A DNA stretch of 64,000 bases from Isoetes taiwanensis (taxonomy: Eukaryota > Streptophyta > Lycopodiopsida > Isoetales > Isoetaceae): contig JAJEKV010000062.1 of assembly GCA_021234155.1 (NCBI GenBank), positions 8,573,408 through 8,637,407 on the forward strand. Direction: 5' to 3'. The first letter of the stretch is position 1; each line of letters begins with the position of its first letter. A model generated the notes under the pieces. It saw only the letters and a program-made list of their open reading frames with translations. It was not told the origin of the DNA and made no database searches. The translations under genes and the position numbers were made by a program. Shown here one piece after another: positions 34,579 through 46,550 of this stretch.

Positions 34579-36195
34579 GTGAAATATGCATCCAAACATC
34601 CAAAATACAAAGAGATTTGTATTTTTAACATGCTTTCACCCAAGGATTTGCTCAGTATATCGGCAGTATGTCAACAAACAAGAATTGTCACGTCTGCTGT
34701 CATATCTTGTATGAACCTCTATATCTTTCCTCATCAATGGGCAGTATGCTGGATGTTAAACTGGGAAGCAAATCCCCAAGTACTTTTGAATCCAGTCTAT
34801 CAGGTCTTTAAAACAGATCATGGCTTTTATTTTTACCTCAACACAATAAGTTGAGAAATATCTCTGGAGATGCCTCCAGAGATATCTGATTTTAGAGGTG
34901 GTCTATTTTGTGATGAGCTTGGTTTGGGGAAGACAGTTACTGCACTTGCTTTGATCTTGAAAACTCAAGGAATATTGTCTCAGCCCCCTCCTGGTATAAA
35001 GATATCTTGGTGTAAGCATAGTTCACATGGTAAGGTTGGTTACTATGAGGTGACAACAGCTTTGCATTACCTGCAGCGAAACGGTGTTCAGCATTGAAAG
35101 CCCAGTGGTTTGATGGAGCAGACTATGGAAGTACTGATTTCAACGACTTATTTGAGTCTTCTTGTCAATCCAAAAGATTGAAATCATGCATGGCATCTGA
35201 AGACATGGGTACTCTTCACAAAACAGGTATGTTGAGGAAAAAGTTGTTTCATGGCGGCAAATGTTTTTAGCAAGATAACCCGGGGAAGTTGATTGTCAAA
35301 TGGAAGTCTAGGGTGACACGATCCCAAGTAAAAGCAAGTTTTGCTGTTTTAGATAGCGTGTCCGAGGAAGATAGTTTGCCATTTGAAAATAGTGAAATGA
35401 AGTCAGATAAGATGAGTGAGTGCTGGGTCCAATGTGAGGCTTGCACCAAGTGGAGAAAGTTATTTGACTGGCAGCCTCCTCCAAAAGAATGAGTTGCCTG
35501 GTTTTGCAGCATGAATGTGGACATTGAGAATCAAAACTGCTCCATTCCTGAAGAAAGTTGGGATAAGCGATGTAAGATTAACTCATTGCCAGGTTTTGTG
35601 AGGGAAGATGGTCCTTATTGTGATGAAAAAACGTCAAGTTCTTTTACCGATGAGCTGAAGCTGCGTGCAAATATTTTTAACATAGAAGCCAAAAGGGCTT
35701 TAAACTGGCTTGCAAACTTGAGCCCGATTGATTTAAGAAAGTTTAGAGGTATCTCAGTACCTCACTCCCTAAGGTTAGTTACAATATCTAGGTCTGATCT
35801 GCACTAAGGTACAGTTTAGAGATAGGAAAGGAGCGGCATCTAAATGGCGCTACCCAACAGGCTTGAATAATTTGGTGTTTGATGTTGAAGTTTTGAAAGT
35901 TGCATTGTTAAAACCTGTTCAGGAAGTTACTCGTATGTACTCAAGAGCAACGCTTATAGTTGTCCCTTATAACTTAGTTGAACACTGAAAAGTTCAGATA
36001 ACAAAACACATGAAGCACAACCAATTGAAGTGGCATGTATGGACTCATCAGAAGAGTTCATTAAAACCTCATATTCTTGCATGGGATTATGACATTGTAA
36101 TAACAACATTTCCACGACTAAGTGCAGAGTGGAGCTCGAGGAAAAACAGTGTTTTGATGCAAATACATTGGTTTAGAATTATTTTAGATGAAGGG
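34579..36195 (+). pseudogene. F-box/SNF2 helicase with CW zinc finger (At3g54460-like), decayed and truncated
   Basis: Segments follow the order of the plant F-box/SNF2/CW protein. They are: an F-box-like start (MLSPKDLLSISAVCQQTRIV), WAVCWMLNWEANPQVLLNPV, a TGA at about 34852 where the family has Gly, then RGGLFCDELGLGKTVTALAL (helicase motif I, Walker A). After a frameshift near 35085 comes WFDGADYGSTDFNDLFESS. A CW finger follows (CWVQCEACTKWRKLFDW, a TGA at 35490, then WFCSMNVDIENQNCSIPEES). Then LNNLVFDVEVLKVALLKPV, RATLIVVPYNLVEH with a stop, WDYDIVITTFPRLSAEWSSR and IHWFRIILDEGQN near motif II, where the family has DEGH. Homology ends there at 36195 and the C-terminal helicase half is absent. 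Several stops and frameshifts make it non-functional. The intact protein is inferred to be a nuclear chromatin ATPase. Confidence 0.9.
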
Positions 36196-36730
36196 CAAAA
36201 CCCCAAATTGTTGCCCCAGCACAACGATTGTAACAATGCCTTAATTCCTAGAGCAATTGGCAAAGCCCTAAAGTCCGTCATTCCATTCCTGAGCTTAAAT
36301 TCAAGGCTTGGAATCCATAAGGATCCATTGCATTTGCCCATGACATATGATGTATGGAAATCACAGGAGAGCTCATACGAATGAAAATATTACGAGCATA
36401 TGCAATAGAAGAGCTAATGTGCTATATGAAAAATCTATGTGCGACACCATGAGCATGGCTAAAAAAACATTTGTGATGCATGAATAGTTTAATGCTATGA
36501 ACATCATTAGCAACTTACAAAAATGCAAAAAAAAACAGAGCCTTCAATATGCAAGGTTTTTTATTTTTCATTTCAGAATCTATCAACATTAACGTGCAGA
36601 GGTGAAAGAACTTTATCAAAACCTATAATTTCTGTAAAAAGTAATCAAACGTGCTTTTGACTAGTTTTAATGTAATATGTTTGCTTTTGATGTAATATGT
36701 AATTGTATTTTGATGTTCCTGATGTAACAT
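36196..36730. other. Non-coding stretch after the helicase breakpoint
   Basis: An open frame continues to 36384, but its peptide no longer resembles the helicase. The remainder is AT-rich without features. Confidence 0.35.
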
Positions 36731-36855
36731 GCGCCAGGTTCACCACATGTCAACATGTTTCACCACATGTTTCACCACATGGGTCACCACGCCAGGTTCA
36801 CCACATATTTCACCACATGTTTATATTTCACCACATGTTTCACCACATGTGTCAC
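36731..36855. repeat. CACCACATG tandem array
   Basis: TTCACCACATGT and TTCACCACATG words are repeated about ten times with variable linkers. The same CACCACATG(T)G word builds the larger array at 39105-39540 on the other side of the gene pair. Confidence 0.8.
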
Positions 36856-37049
36856 TTTCTGGCTCTTCCCCCGAGCCAGATAGATCCTTCTGAACAGCTT
36901 TTCCACTTTTCCTTTCCTTTTCCTTAAATTCTCTCGGTCCCATCAATTCCCCTCATCATCCTTTGGCTGACAGCCGTCCGTACCCGAAGATCATTAAGGG
37001 ATGGCAAAAATTAATGACCTCGGGCAACTCAAAAGACCCGAGGTGCCAT

Positions 37050-37190
37050 TCTTCTGGCTCCCGATCGTTTACAGTTTACAGCAGTTCAGGAGAGCAGCTT
37101 ACAGTTTACAGCAGCAGCTACTTCGGAAGCAGTTTACAGTTTACAGTTGGGAAGCAGTTTAGAGTTTACAGCAGCTACAGTTCGGGAGCT
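37050..37190. repeat. ACAGTTTACAGCAG short tandem repeats in a 5' leader
   Basis: Six or seven copies of (A)CAGTTTACAG(CAGC) with variable linkers immediately precede the ATG at 37196. Confidence 0.65.
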
Positions 37191-37195
37191 TCGAC

Positions 37196-37678
37196 ATGGC
37201 CAACTTCACCCCTTGGATGCTGCAAAACCAAGGAGTACCAGAATGGGACAATGTGACCAGAGAAGAAGAGCCGCTAATACCTAGGTCTGCTGTCCTGATT
37301 TTCACCAATGCAGAATGGATGAACATCCTCAGGCAACAGAAATTTCTCTATTCACCGGATGAAAATATGACCACAGAAATGCTGAAAGCTCTCACCAAGA
37401 GGATGAATTGTACACCGAACCTCCCAGACCTCTCTCCTTACTCTGCTGCCACTGAAATTTTTAATAACGAGAGTCTTTGGCCTCTTTCTCATACTATTGA
37501 CCAGGATCTGCAAAGGTTGAAACCTTTTCTCCTTAATGGCTACCAAGCCTTTATGCTAGACAGGTTCTTGTTTAGTTATGATAGGTTGTTTACAGAGGGT
37601 ATGTTCTATCATCACAAGGCCAAGCAGGATGCACATGGAGAAGCTGCTATTCTGTTTGGTAACACTGCCACATTATGA
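37196..37678 (+). CDS. Unrecognised protein, probably a 5' exon
   Basis: The ATG context is good (GACATGGCC). The frame runs 160 codons to a TGA, or alternatively to a GAGG|GTATGT donor at 37599/37600, which would give a 134-codon exon ending FSYDRLFTEG. The peptide is globular-looking: MANFTPWMLQNQGVPEWDNV, IPRSAVLIFTNAEWMNILRQ, LKPFLLNGYQAFMLDRFLFS. There are no membrane segments and no catalytic motif I know. If the donor is used, the last exon of the minus-strand gene (37769-37612) lies inside its intron, antisense. It may belong to the same plant-specific family as the minus-strand gene, which I cannot confirm. Confidence 0.5.
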   Translation: MANFTPWMLQNQGVPEWDNVTREEEPLIPRSAVLIFTNAEWMNILRQQKFLYSPDENMTTEMLKALTKRMNCTPNLPDLSPYSAATEIFNNESLWPLSHTIDQDLQRLKPFLLNGYQAFMLDRFLFSYDRLFTEGMFYHHKAKQDAHGEAAILFGNTATL

Positions 37679-39069
37679 TTTTTAGCTTTACTTGGTGCAG
37701 GGCTGAAAACTTCTGCTTCAGCATGTCTTGGAGGTGTCTTTTGCTTGGAATTCTGCTCTTGATTTTTCTCTGAGACACTTCCAGCGACAAAAATTGAACA
37801 GATTCTGTAACTATATGGGTCAAATTAAAAAGAAGACAGGCACAAAAGCTTGAAAGTTACCTTGTGACTTAGATTCATCTATCGATTTGTTCAGATCATA
37901 ACCTGATGCATCTGCTGATTTGGCAGATTGGTGTGGAGCATGACTTAATGCATCTGCTAATTTGGCAGATTGTTGTCGAGTTGGAGCTTGACTTGATGCA
38001 CCTACTGATTTGTTGGCATCTACTGATTTGTCCGAGTTCCTATAACCTGATGCATCTTTTGATTTGCCCGAGTTTCTATCTGTGTCTAATGCTTTTGAAG
38101 GGATGTGAGTGTCTTGTCCCCCTAGCTGAGCACATTGTACCTCTATATCTACAAAGTAGGGATGAAGAAGTAAGCTACATATCCCAATTGCATCAAACAA
38201 GACTTGGTTACCTTTGAGAGTAGAAAATAAATCCCTTTTTGGTGTGCTATATGGACGCACAAAGTTATTGCCACCAGTAGGAACAGTTAAACCTGAATTA
38301 GTAAATGGCACCATGCTCTGCAAACCTGGAATTGAATCACAATTGATTGTAACTATGCTTTGGCATCTCAATATGACAAGGGCGCTCACCTATAAGTGCC
38401 TCATTAGCTTGAAGTTGCTTTTGATCCTCCCTACTCACACCTAAGGCTTGTACCCATGTTGTAGAAAATTCATGACAGCAATTCTCAATGCAACAGTGAT
38501 TACAAATCCTGCAAAGTGAACACAAATTTGTCAATGAGAATACAAATATACTAAGCACTTCAAGAATTTTGTTATGAAGTACCTCAAGAGGCTGAGCAGA
38601 CATGGAAGATGGTATGGTGACTGTATTCAGCAATCAAAGTTGGTAGTGGTTTCCCCATCCACTGGAGGATCTTGCCACAGAATGGACAGCCACTACCATA
38701 ATCTTCAGCCTTATCAAGGTCTGGAAGTAGTGGATCCAAGACAAATAAAGGAAGACGGTCCTTGCAAGACAGAAACCTCTCTAAGCTTGGTTCCAGAACT
38801 TTCAATGCTGTTGTGTCTGCTTCCCTGGCTGACAGCAGATTAAGCTCCTCGATTTTTGTCTGCTCAAGGTCTGGTAATAGTTCCTTGAGCTCAGCCTCTG
38901 TATCTTGGCATATAGCCCGAATACCGTCTGCATGACTTGGTTTATCCTTCATCATTCCTTCCCATTTTTTTAAATCTTTATTCATCTTCTCGGTCTGGAA
39001 CTCAAGGTGCTGAACCTTCATTTGTAGCACCTGCAGGCTTTGATCACAAGTTTGCAACCTTGCCTTACA
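37612..39069 (-). CDS. Unrecognised coiled-coil and Cys/His-rich protein, at least five exons
   Basis: Four downstream exons fit in phase: 38508-38390 (ICNHCCIENCCHEF, then STTWVQALGVSREDQKQL), 38325-38212 (SMVPFTNSGLTVPTGGNNFV), 38148-37861 (tandem SADASGY/SVDANKSVGAS-type repeats) and 37769-37612 (ending IAASPCASCLAL and TGA). Upstream, 39069-38584 encodes a long coiled coil (LQVLQMKVQHLEFQTEKMNK, CQDTEAELKELLPDLEQTKI), then GCPFCGKILQ and YSHHTIFHVC. The CPFC...HH...C...C..C pattern resembles a split RING-like zinc module. The junction between 38584 and 38508 is unclear: the best donor leaves a TGA just before it, so either the splice site differs or the gene is broken. The role is unknown; protein binding or ubiquitin ligation would be a guess. 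Confidence 0.6.
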
Positions 39070-39104
39070 CTGAATCACTTCTAGTCTTGTAGAGTTGATC
39101 CAAT

Positions 39105-39540
39105 CCAAGGTTAGTACCACATGACACAACAGGCACCACTTTACACACCACAAATTCCATCATGACAAACTTTGCACCACAAATGGCGTCATAGGCACCA
39201 CATGTGGTGTGGCATGTGGCACCATAATGGTGCCACATGCCACACCACATATGGCACCACAACGCACCCAAAGCACCACATATGGCAGACATCCATTACT
39301 TCGCACCACAAATGGCGTCAAAGACACCACATGTGGTGCAAAATGTGGAACCATAGTGGTGCCACATTAGACACCACATGTGGCACCACAATGCACACAT
39401 GGCACCACATCCGGCAGGCATCCACCACCCCACATGTGGCACATAGCGTGGTGCAATATTTAGCACAGCAGTTGGCACCACATATGGCAGACAATCCACC
39501 ATTCACAAGTATCACCATATCTAACATCACATATGACACT
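39105..39540. repeat. Array of CACCACATGTGGTG-type units, locally palindromic
   Basis: Words such as GGCACCACATATGGCAGACA, CACCACATGTGGTG and GTGGCACCATAATGGTGCCA recur in both orientations over 435 bp, so many sub-units are themselves palindromes. It covers the 5' side of the minus-strand gene and shares its key word with the array at 36731. All frames across it are long and low-complexity. Confidence 0.85.
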
Positions 39541-40819
39541 AAGTATAGAATTAACATATGGAAGCCAATTCACTATTCAGATAAGGTACCACGTTTGGTA
39601 CTATATATGACACTACATATGCTATAAACTATATTATTAACATACTAGTTATGGTGTCCGGCGTTGCCGAGCTTTAGTAGTGATTTGCAGGTGTGGTTGT
39701 TTGTAGTTGTGTTGCTTTATCTTTTGTATGTATCTTTTAAGGAAGGAAAGAGACTTAGGCCAATTTGTGACGAAGATAAATAAAAAGAAGGGACCCGCTG
39801 AGATGGAAATGTAAGAACAATTTGCTTTGCTTTGTCTTTTAGCATCTAGAGTTATAAAAAGTAAATTGAATTGAGTCCCTTGGCTAGATTGAACATTTTC
39901 ACATTGGATTTGCTCTTGAATAGAATCAGAGAGAGGAATCAGAGAGAGGCTAACTGTTTCTTTTACCATATAGCTCCTACTTTTTGGCAATGGTAATATA
40001 CTCTTATTGCCCTTATTGCTAAGATGCCCTTTCATCTTGTGAACTTTTGAGAATGAGGTAGCATGGCTTTATTAGGCTTTTGATTTGATGCAAAATATGG
40101 ATAATGTTTTCTCTTCATTTTGTAAGCATAAATTTATTATCTATTTGCATAAAGATCATAGACTTAGAAACATTCAAGTGCTTGGGAACATGGGTTAGTA
40201 CCTAATGGAATCCCAAGGGCCGCCTAAATAACCCTTTTCCTTATAATGAGACATGGAGAAACATCCAAAAGCATAAAGTTGTTACTTCATTTAATGTTGG
40301 TGCAAAATATTGTTGGAGTAACCTTTTCCCTTCTACTAAAACGCGATAAAACTCACGAACATCGAAATGCATGAAGTTAGATGTTTGAATAACCATTTCC
40401 CTTATATTAAAGCATGATGAAACTCATGAACATCGAAATGCATGATGATTATACAATACAATAAGAAATAGATTAGGTTTACTAATTCATCAAAGGAAAT
40501 TTGTAATAGACATAACACATAGGATTTCCAATGATGCTACAAAGGAAATTTGTAGTAGACAGTCACACATAATGATGTTCCGCTTTGCCGCATTAGATAA
40601 GAAACATACTAAATATCATTTGGACCAATGTGTTCGAAATCATTGCGGGCAGCTACCACTGATCAAAATCCCAGATCGAAAACTGCTAAGATAATTATAA
40701 CCTGAATGAAATACAGTAAATGATAGCTAATATAAGTATTTATAAATTTAAAGGAGAAGCGGTCATATACATTGCCTAAACTACAAAATTTCAAACTTAA
40801 ATTTGGAAATGAACTTACC
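39541..40819. other. Non-coding AT-rich stretch
   Basis: Contains a diverged duplication near 40310-40450 (AAAC(G/A)CGATAAAACTC or GATGAAACTC, then ACATCGAAATGCATGA). No gene supported. Confidence 0.35.
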
Positions 40820-40899
40820 AAGTTGTCAAATGGATTATCAAGGTTTGTGATTGTAATTGGCATAGGGGGACTTCTAGATCGGGCTAGAAAAGGCTCCAT
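40820..40899 (-). other. Candidate 27-codon first exon
   Basis: A minus-strand ATG at about 40899 reads MEPFLARSRSPPMPITITNL and DNPFDNL to a GTAAGT donor near 40819. Neither the family nor the next exon was found. Confidence 0.2.
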
Positions 40900-43735
40900 A
40901 ATTATCTTCCACCTAATGCAGTGTAAGGATTCTTTAAGTCAATAGATGAACTCTCAAGGTCGGCAATATGTTATTCTGCAGATATGAGAAGCTTGAAATG
41001 CAAAATGAGAACAGCATTAATCTTACAGAGAGATAAACCTTACCTGCTTGACTGATAGCAAGGCTCAGCTCTTGTAAAGCTTGAAATGCAAAATGAGAAT
41101 AACATTGATCTTACATAGATATAAACCTTACCTTCTTGAGCTCTTGCAATGTACATCAGAATAATTTGATGGATTTACAGCTTCAAAAGCAGTCCTTCAA
41201 AAACTTTGTTGCTTTATAGAATAGTTGAAATGTTGTAGCACATGTTGGAACTTCCCAAATGTGAAGCACAAATAATAAGTGTTTTGCATTCATATATATA
41301 GGCAAATTCCATTTTCTTAAACGATGATTCTGCAAATGGAGCGGAACTTTTGCAGCCATGCATGAAGCAGTTCATCATAAATGCCTAGAAGATAAGATAA
41401 GATAAGATGAATTTTTACGTCCACGGGAACCCAACGGGATCTGTGCTCAGAAGTGCCCTGTAAAGCATATAGTACTTTGCTACGATAATACTTTGCTACG
41501 ATGCAACAGAGCTCCATGCAACAGAGCTCCATACAGAACCTTAAAACTCATAATGATAATATATATGATGCAACAAAGCAGGCAGACAGAAGTCCAAGAA
41601 GCAGCCAGACCTGCTCGAAGTCCTTGCTTTATCGGGAATGCGTAAAAGATCTCTAAGAGGAAGGGAAATACTACAGTTTCCCATGTAGCTGCATTATGTT
41701 GTTTTCTATCTCAGCTGGGTGGAAGAGACGTAAAGGTAGTATAAAGGGCATGGCCGATAGCTCCAACACATGCTGGACTGAGGCAAAAATTATAAGATAA
41801 TTATTCTTCTGTCACAGCCACACCTGGTTTTAAGGTTTCTAGGACGGTACATGTTTGTGACAGTCACACAATGGAGGAATTGCATGGCATCTAAAGTTAA
41901 AACATGGAGCACAAAAAGCTCCATAGACAAAGACATTCTATTAGGACAAAAATGAAGAGTTGTATATTAAACTATTACAATAGTCTTGAGTTTATGATAT
42001 TATCTGCTTGCACCCATGCAGAACAGGCAAATGATCATAATTGCAAGCACAGGCCCATAAGCTTTGAGCACTTAACGTCATCTTGCATGTAGTCATATCA
42101 GACCTAGAGCAGTGCACTTATGTAAAGGAACTTTGGCAAATGTGAACCTATTTATTCTAAACCTCTCATATCTAATCGAGACCACATTACTTCAATCCTA
42201 ATATATTGGATTAGCAACCACCTATTCTATCTAAAAAGCAGCCCAATACACATCATCAAGCCAACTAAAGCACAATATAATTAGCATCTATATATTGATT
42301 TATGGCCATTCGCTAAAGTAGAGGCATTGATGCATAACCTATACTGCCCTATCTGCATATACCTAGCAGAAGAAAGCACAACCTACACCATATGCATGTA
42401 AAGCACATCAACACATAAATAAGTTTATAAATGCAAAATAATTACCTCAAATGAAGAGTTCTGTAATGTGCAGTCTAATGAATCGCCCTGCAAAAAATGA
42501 TGGGTACGCTCAGAATAATGCAGGATAGAATTTACAGTGCACTCTAATGAATTGCTTGTAAAATGATGTATAATCTCAGAATACACATGGAAGGCACTAT
42601 ATGTCCAAAGATCTTTCTGAATCATAGATTTAGTTGAGGAAAGAGGACGTGAGCAAGACATGCCTATTGAGACACAGCTAAATTCGTGGAAGATGAAGCA
42701 GTGTCAGGTGTAAAAGTTCTTGGATAATCTTATATGTTCTAACACATTCACCATAATTCTATTTCCTATTCTACAGTTTGCTACACAATGAAGTGAACGA
42801 TTTGATTAAAAGGAAATGAGCTAGTTTGCCTACCCACAATTATAAGAGCAGTTGTGCAATATGCTACACATTATCATCTGGCACATCTAACCCAGTAATT
42901 ACGCTGCGAAGCATTAACATACCTTGTATGCATCAGAACTACTTCAAAAAACAGGTATCTAGTATTTCTAGCTGAATATTCTGCAACAAAAGAGATTTAA
43001 CAAACTTAGCATATACATGCAGAGATTCCATACGAAGGGATTCCCAATAACATGTAATGAAGAAAAGTTTCGATCAAGAACGTACACCTTCAAGATAGTT
43101 TGAACTCCCTCTGCACATCGTCTGCAATTCAGTAGGTTATTTGCATGCAGAGCTTTCACTTAGAGCAGGGCCAAATACAAATTTCCTACGTATTCTTTTC
43201 CCTTATAAGACAATACAAGACCATAAAGTTTCAACAGTGCAAAATAGTCTGCTTCTAGCAAGCTGAATTTTGACATTTGAGTTCTCTAAGGCTCCTGCAC
43301 TACCTAAAAATGGTGTGACAACAATTATCCAATTCTTGTTCCAACATAAGCAAAATTATACTAAAAGGTTCAATAAAATTCAGACATCACGTTAAACTAA
43401 AATGCATGCACCACTTAGAAACATTGAGAGCCATTTAACTCTATGTTGACATCATAATATTTTGTGAAGGTTGACAGATAGATGTTCTAGGAACTTTTGT
43501 ACTCAGGCCAAATATTGACATGTGGAAAGCCAGCATCGCTGGATCCAAAGAAGAAAATAAAAATGGCCTTTAACGTCACAAAGTGGAAGCAAAATTTGTT
43601 GAAGTCAAATTGTATGAAAGAATAAGAAAATTAGTAAGTTTAAAACGCTTGAAAGAGCAAAAGCTTACCTGATCTAGACAGAAGAGAATGACCTCTAACG
43701 GGGCCACCAAGCCAGCAGAAAAATGTTTGAATCGT
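40900..43735. other. Mostly non-coding stretch with one LINE tail and a short duplication
   Basis: Apart from the tail at 41391-41441 and a ~68-bp imperfect tandem duplication near 42465-42595 (TCTAATGAAT(C/T)GC, AAATGATG, CTCAGAATA), I see only AT-rich sequence. No exon chain links it to the gene at 43736-45099. Confidence 0.3.
41391..41441 (-). mobile_element. Solitary LINE 3' tail with (CTTAT)n end
   Basis: On the minus strand it reads GATCCCGTTGGGTTCCCGTG, then GACGTAAAAATTCATCTTAT and CTTATCTTATCTTC. Same terminal core and microsatellite as the copy at 19164. No coding sequence attached. Confidence 0.6.
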
Positions 43736-45099
43736 CTACCAGCATCTTTGAACCCTCATGCCCGATTTATGGTCTTGGGAGCTATAATAGCAATGGGCAG
43801 GTCCCGCTGGATGAAGAACCCCTGTTTCCAAGCATTTTGCAACAAAATCAGATAAAACCAGACAAATGCTCCTAGATTAGATAGCAAAATGATAGAACTG
43901 GCTGCATATAATGCTTACATCCATGCACTCTCACTTGAGGAGAAACTTTTTTTCCTTTTGACATGTTCTTCCGCTTCCGCTTCCGGCAGTGGTTAAAATC
44001 TTGAAATCAACAACTAACATCTATGCCGACAGACGACAGATGCTTGAAATGCATGGCAAATAGGAATAGTTCGACACCATGCAATTTCCAATCCTGGAGC
44101 AATGCGGATAAGACTGCCCACGAAATCCAAAAACCCTTGGTCGAAATAATACCACAAAAACTGGGCTTGATTTTTGGCAGGACGAAAATATTTTCCGACA
44201 GTCAAAACACCAATAATCTTAGGAAATCACGCTTAAAAAAAAACCAAAAACCTTTTCCACCAAACCGGAAAATCCCAAGTTAACAAGATTGATAATAATA
44301 ATTGATAATTGGCACCATATGACTGCCCTGTAACACATTTGAAGCTACATACTACTGTGAACTGAAATTATCCACCACAACTCGAAACTAGCAGCACAAA
44401 TTTCCTACACATAACTTACGATACACGCAAATGAAGAAGAAGTGGTGTACCTGATTGTTCAAGCTTGCTAGACCTTTCTGGAAAATAACAGTTCCAATAT
44501 TAAATTGCATCATATGGTGGTTCCAGAAGAAGAGGGTTGAAAAGTACCTATTTTTTCAGTGATTTTCCCCGAGATTCTTCTTACAGCTTGAGGAGGCTTG
44601 AATTGTGGCCTAGTCATTTCAAGAGAGGAAGCATCATCTGTGGCATTTTGCTCTGCTTCCTCACTATTTGAAATGCTTGCATGCTTCCTTTTACGTTGGG
44701 ACAGAGAGGCTTCAGACCCTTTTTCTTGCCAGAAACTCAACCAATTTATTTCTTTACCTTTTGTGTGGAGGTAATACGCAACAGCCATAGTCTGTGAGGC
44801 CATGCCTCCCCAGGCACACGTCCTTTGTGAGATTTTCCTGTAAAGGGACATATATTCATTATACCTCTCCTTGCTCAGATTCTTCAACCTGCATGATGAA
44901 ACAAAACAATATTTTAAACAACAGAGAATCATGGGCATCCCCGAATCTAGAATGCAACCCACCTGTAAGTGGATTTCTCTGATACTTTCGGCCCCCAAAC
45001 AGACTCGATTTCTTCTTGTGTGGCGTAATGCTTTTCTTGCCTGTACATTTCCTTGTAGGTGTATCCCGTGGCATTCAAGTCCGGTATGATCGAAGCCAT
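43736..45099 (-). CDS. Unrecognised plant gene, four exons, 196 residues
   Basis: Exons are 45099-44963, 44888-44548, 44477-44451 and 43821-43736, all with GT/AG borders and consistent phase, totalling 591 bases with a TAG stop. The ATG (MASIIPDLNATGYTYKEMYR) is followed by QEKHYATQEEIESVWGPKVS. Exon 2 reads LKNLSKERYNEYMSLYRKIS, then AWGGMASQTMAVAYYLHTKG and a basic, nuclear-localisation-like SQRKRKHASISNSEEAEQNA. The first two exons look well conserved in style, with a Tyr/Lys-rich module. The last two are short and their terminus (GVLHPAGPAHCYYSSQDHKS) less certain, so a different 3' end is possible. No known domain is recognised. A nuclear protein is an inference from the basic motif. Confidence 0.6.
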
Positions 45100-45805
45100 T
45101 TCGTGATCGATCTTCTTGCCAGAAATCAGAAATGGTCTTGCCGGATTTAGGGAGCGGGATCAGAGTTTTTGGGCGGAAAATGAAAACAGGCATCGTGTAA
45201 TTAAGAAAAGACAAAATTTTGAATAAGTAATCACGTGTATATTTGAAAAAATAACTGCCTCTCCCACTACAAATTCGGTTTATCCCACCACACTTAGCAC
45301 TCAAAATTGTGGTGCTAAAATGCACGTTTTTGTTCCACTACAACATGCTTTCACCCTGGTGCATTTAAAAAAAAGGCTAGGACGTATTTATAGTCTGAGA
45401 TGCATTTGGAGCACAAGAATTGAAAGGTATGCTCTTATGGACTATATGATCTTTCGATGCAGACGTAACCTAAATTTGGTGCTCACAATTTTCTCTCGTT
45501 TCAACTTCACTAAGGTATCTTTACATCTCATTCCATGCATTTCAGTTGTCCGAGGCAGAATATAGAAGTATTGACAAGTGCAGGCTTTTTAATCTTGCAT
45601 CAATTAGAAAATGATGTACTAGAGATGGCGCAGTCCAAATACAAATTTTGGTATGTCTATATCACGTCCCCTTGGAACATTGGTCTTTATTATTAGCTTT
45701 GTGTTGTTCAAGAGAGCTCTCATAATGCAAACAATGAGTTTAGCTTTGAATTCTATATGAATAACAATTGTAGATGCACATGATTGATTGCTTAAGGTCA
45801 CTTGT
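45100..45805. other. Non-coding stretch upstream of the four-exon gene
   Basis: Would contain the promoter of the minus-strand gene. I could not pick a convincing TATA box. No other feature is seen. Confidence 0.3.
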
Positions 45806-46550
45806 TAACACTGTTGTCTACCACCAGCTATTGTGATGAGCTATTGTCATTTTTTATGACTGCAAAACTAAGCTTTTATCATTTGTGGTTCTTACTTTAT
45901 GCAAGCATAATCTTTTTAGGAACTATCGATAGCAATATGTAAGATCAAGACCAACCAGTTGATTGGTTCCCCACTTGCTGCTCTTATTAAAAGCAAAGAT
46001 TGGGGTTAAAAAACCAAAACTCCATGGAAATTGAGTTGTGGGTAATATGAGTTTTTTGGTTCTATAGTATCCTATGTGTATTTTTTGTTGTTCGATTTCC
46101 TTGAGTATTGTTAACAGTGTTGTCTGCCCCCAGCTATTGTGATGGGTTACTGTCATTTTTTTTACCACAAATGTGAACTTCTGTCATTGTGGTTCTTACT
46201 TTAGGCAAGTCTAATCTCTATAGGAACTGCCCATAGCAATAGTATATGTAAGATCAGCACCATTAATTGGTTCCCACTTGCTGCTCTTATCAAAAGCAAA
46301 GATGAGTATGTTGTTATCTATGAAGCAGGTAATGTATCAGGAAGCTGAAAGAGCCAATATTGTAGTGTTTATAGGTGCTGCGTGCTAACTCGAGTTCCAC
46401 ATGGTTGCAGTGGGGGTTATTATCATAAACTTTGGAGGCTATTTGTTCCTCTGTGCACACTTTTGAAAATGAATAAAATGGAGATTGGGGTCAAAAAACC
46501 AAAATCCCACATGCAAGTTGAGTTGTGGGTATTATGAATTTTTTAGTTCT
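45806..46550. repeat. ~305-bp tandem duplication, second copy interrupted
   Basis: Unit 1 (about 45806-46110) and unit 2 (from 46111) share TTAACA(C/G)TGTTGTCT, CCCAGCTATTGTGATG, GTGGTTCTTACTTTA, GCAAT and CACTTGCTGCTCTTAT blocks. Unit 2 is split after AAGCAAAGAT (46305) by about 170 bp of unrelated sequence before GATTGGGGT resumes near 46481. Unit 2 ends exactly where the GC-rich palindrome (46551) begins. Confidence 0.75.

Noticed and set aside
39105-39540. Regular repeats that might look like a CRISPR array
   Set aside because: Units vary in length and orientation, there are no unique spacers, and the context is a plant nuclear genome.
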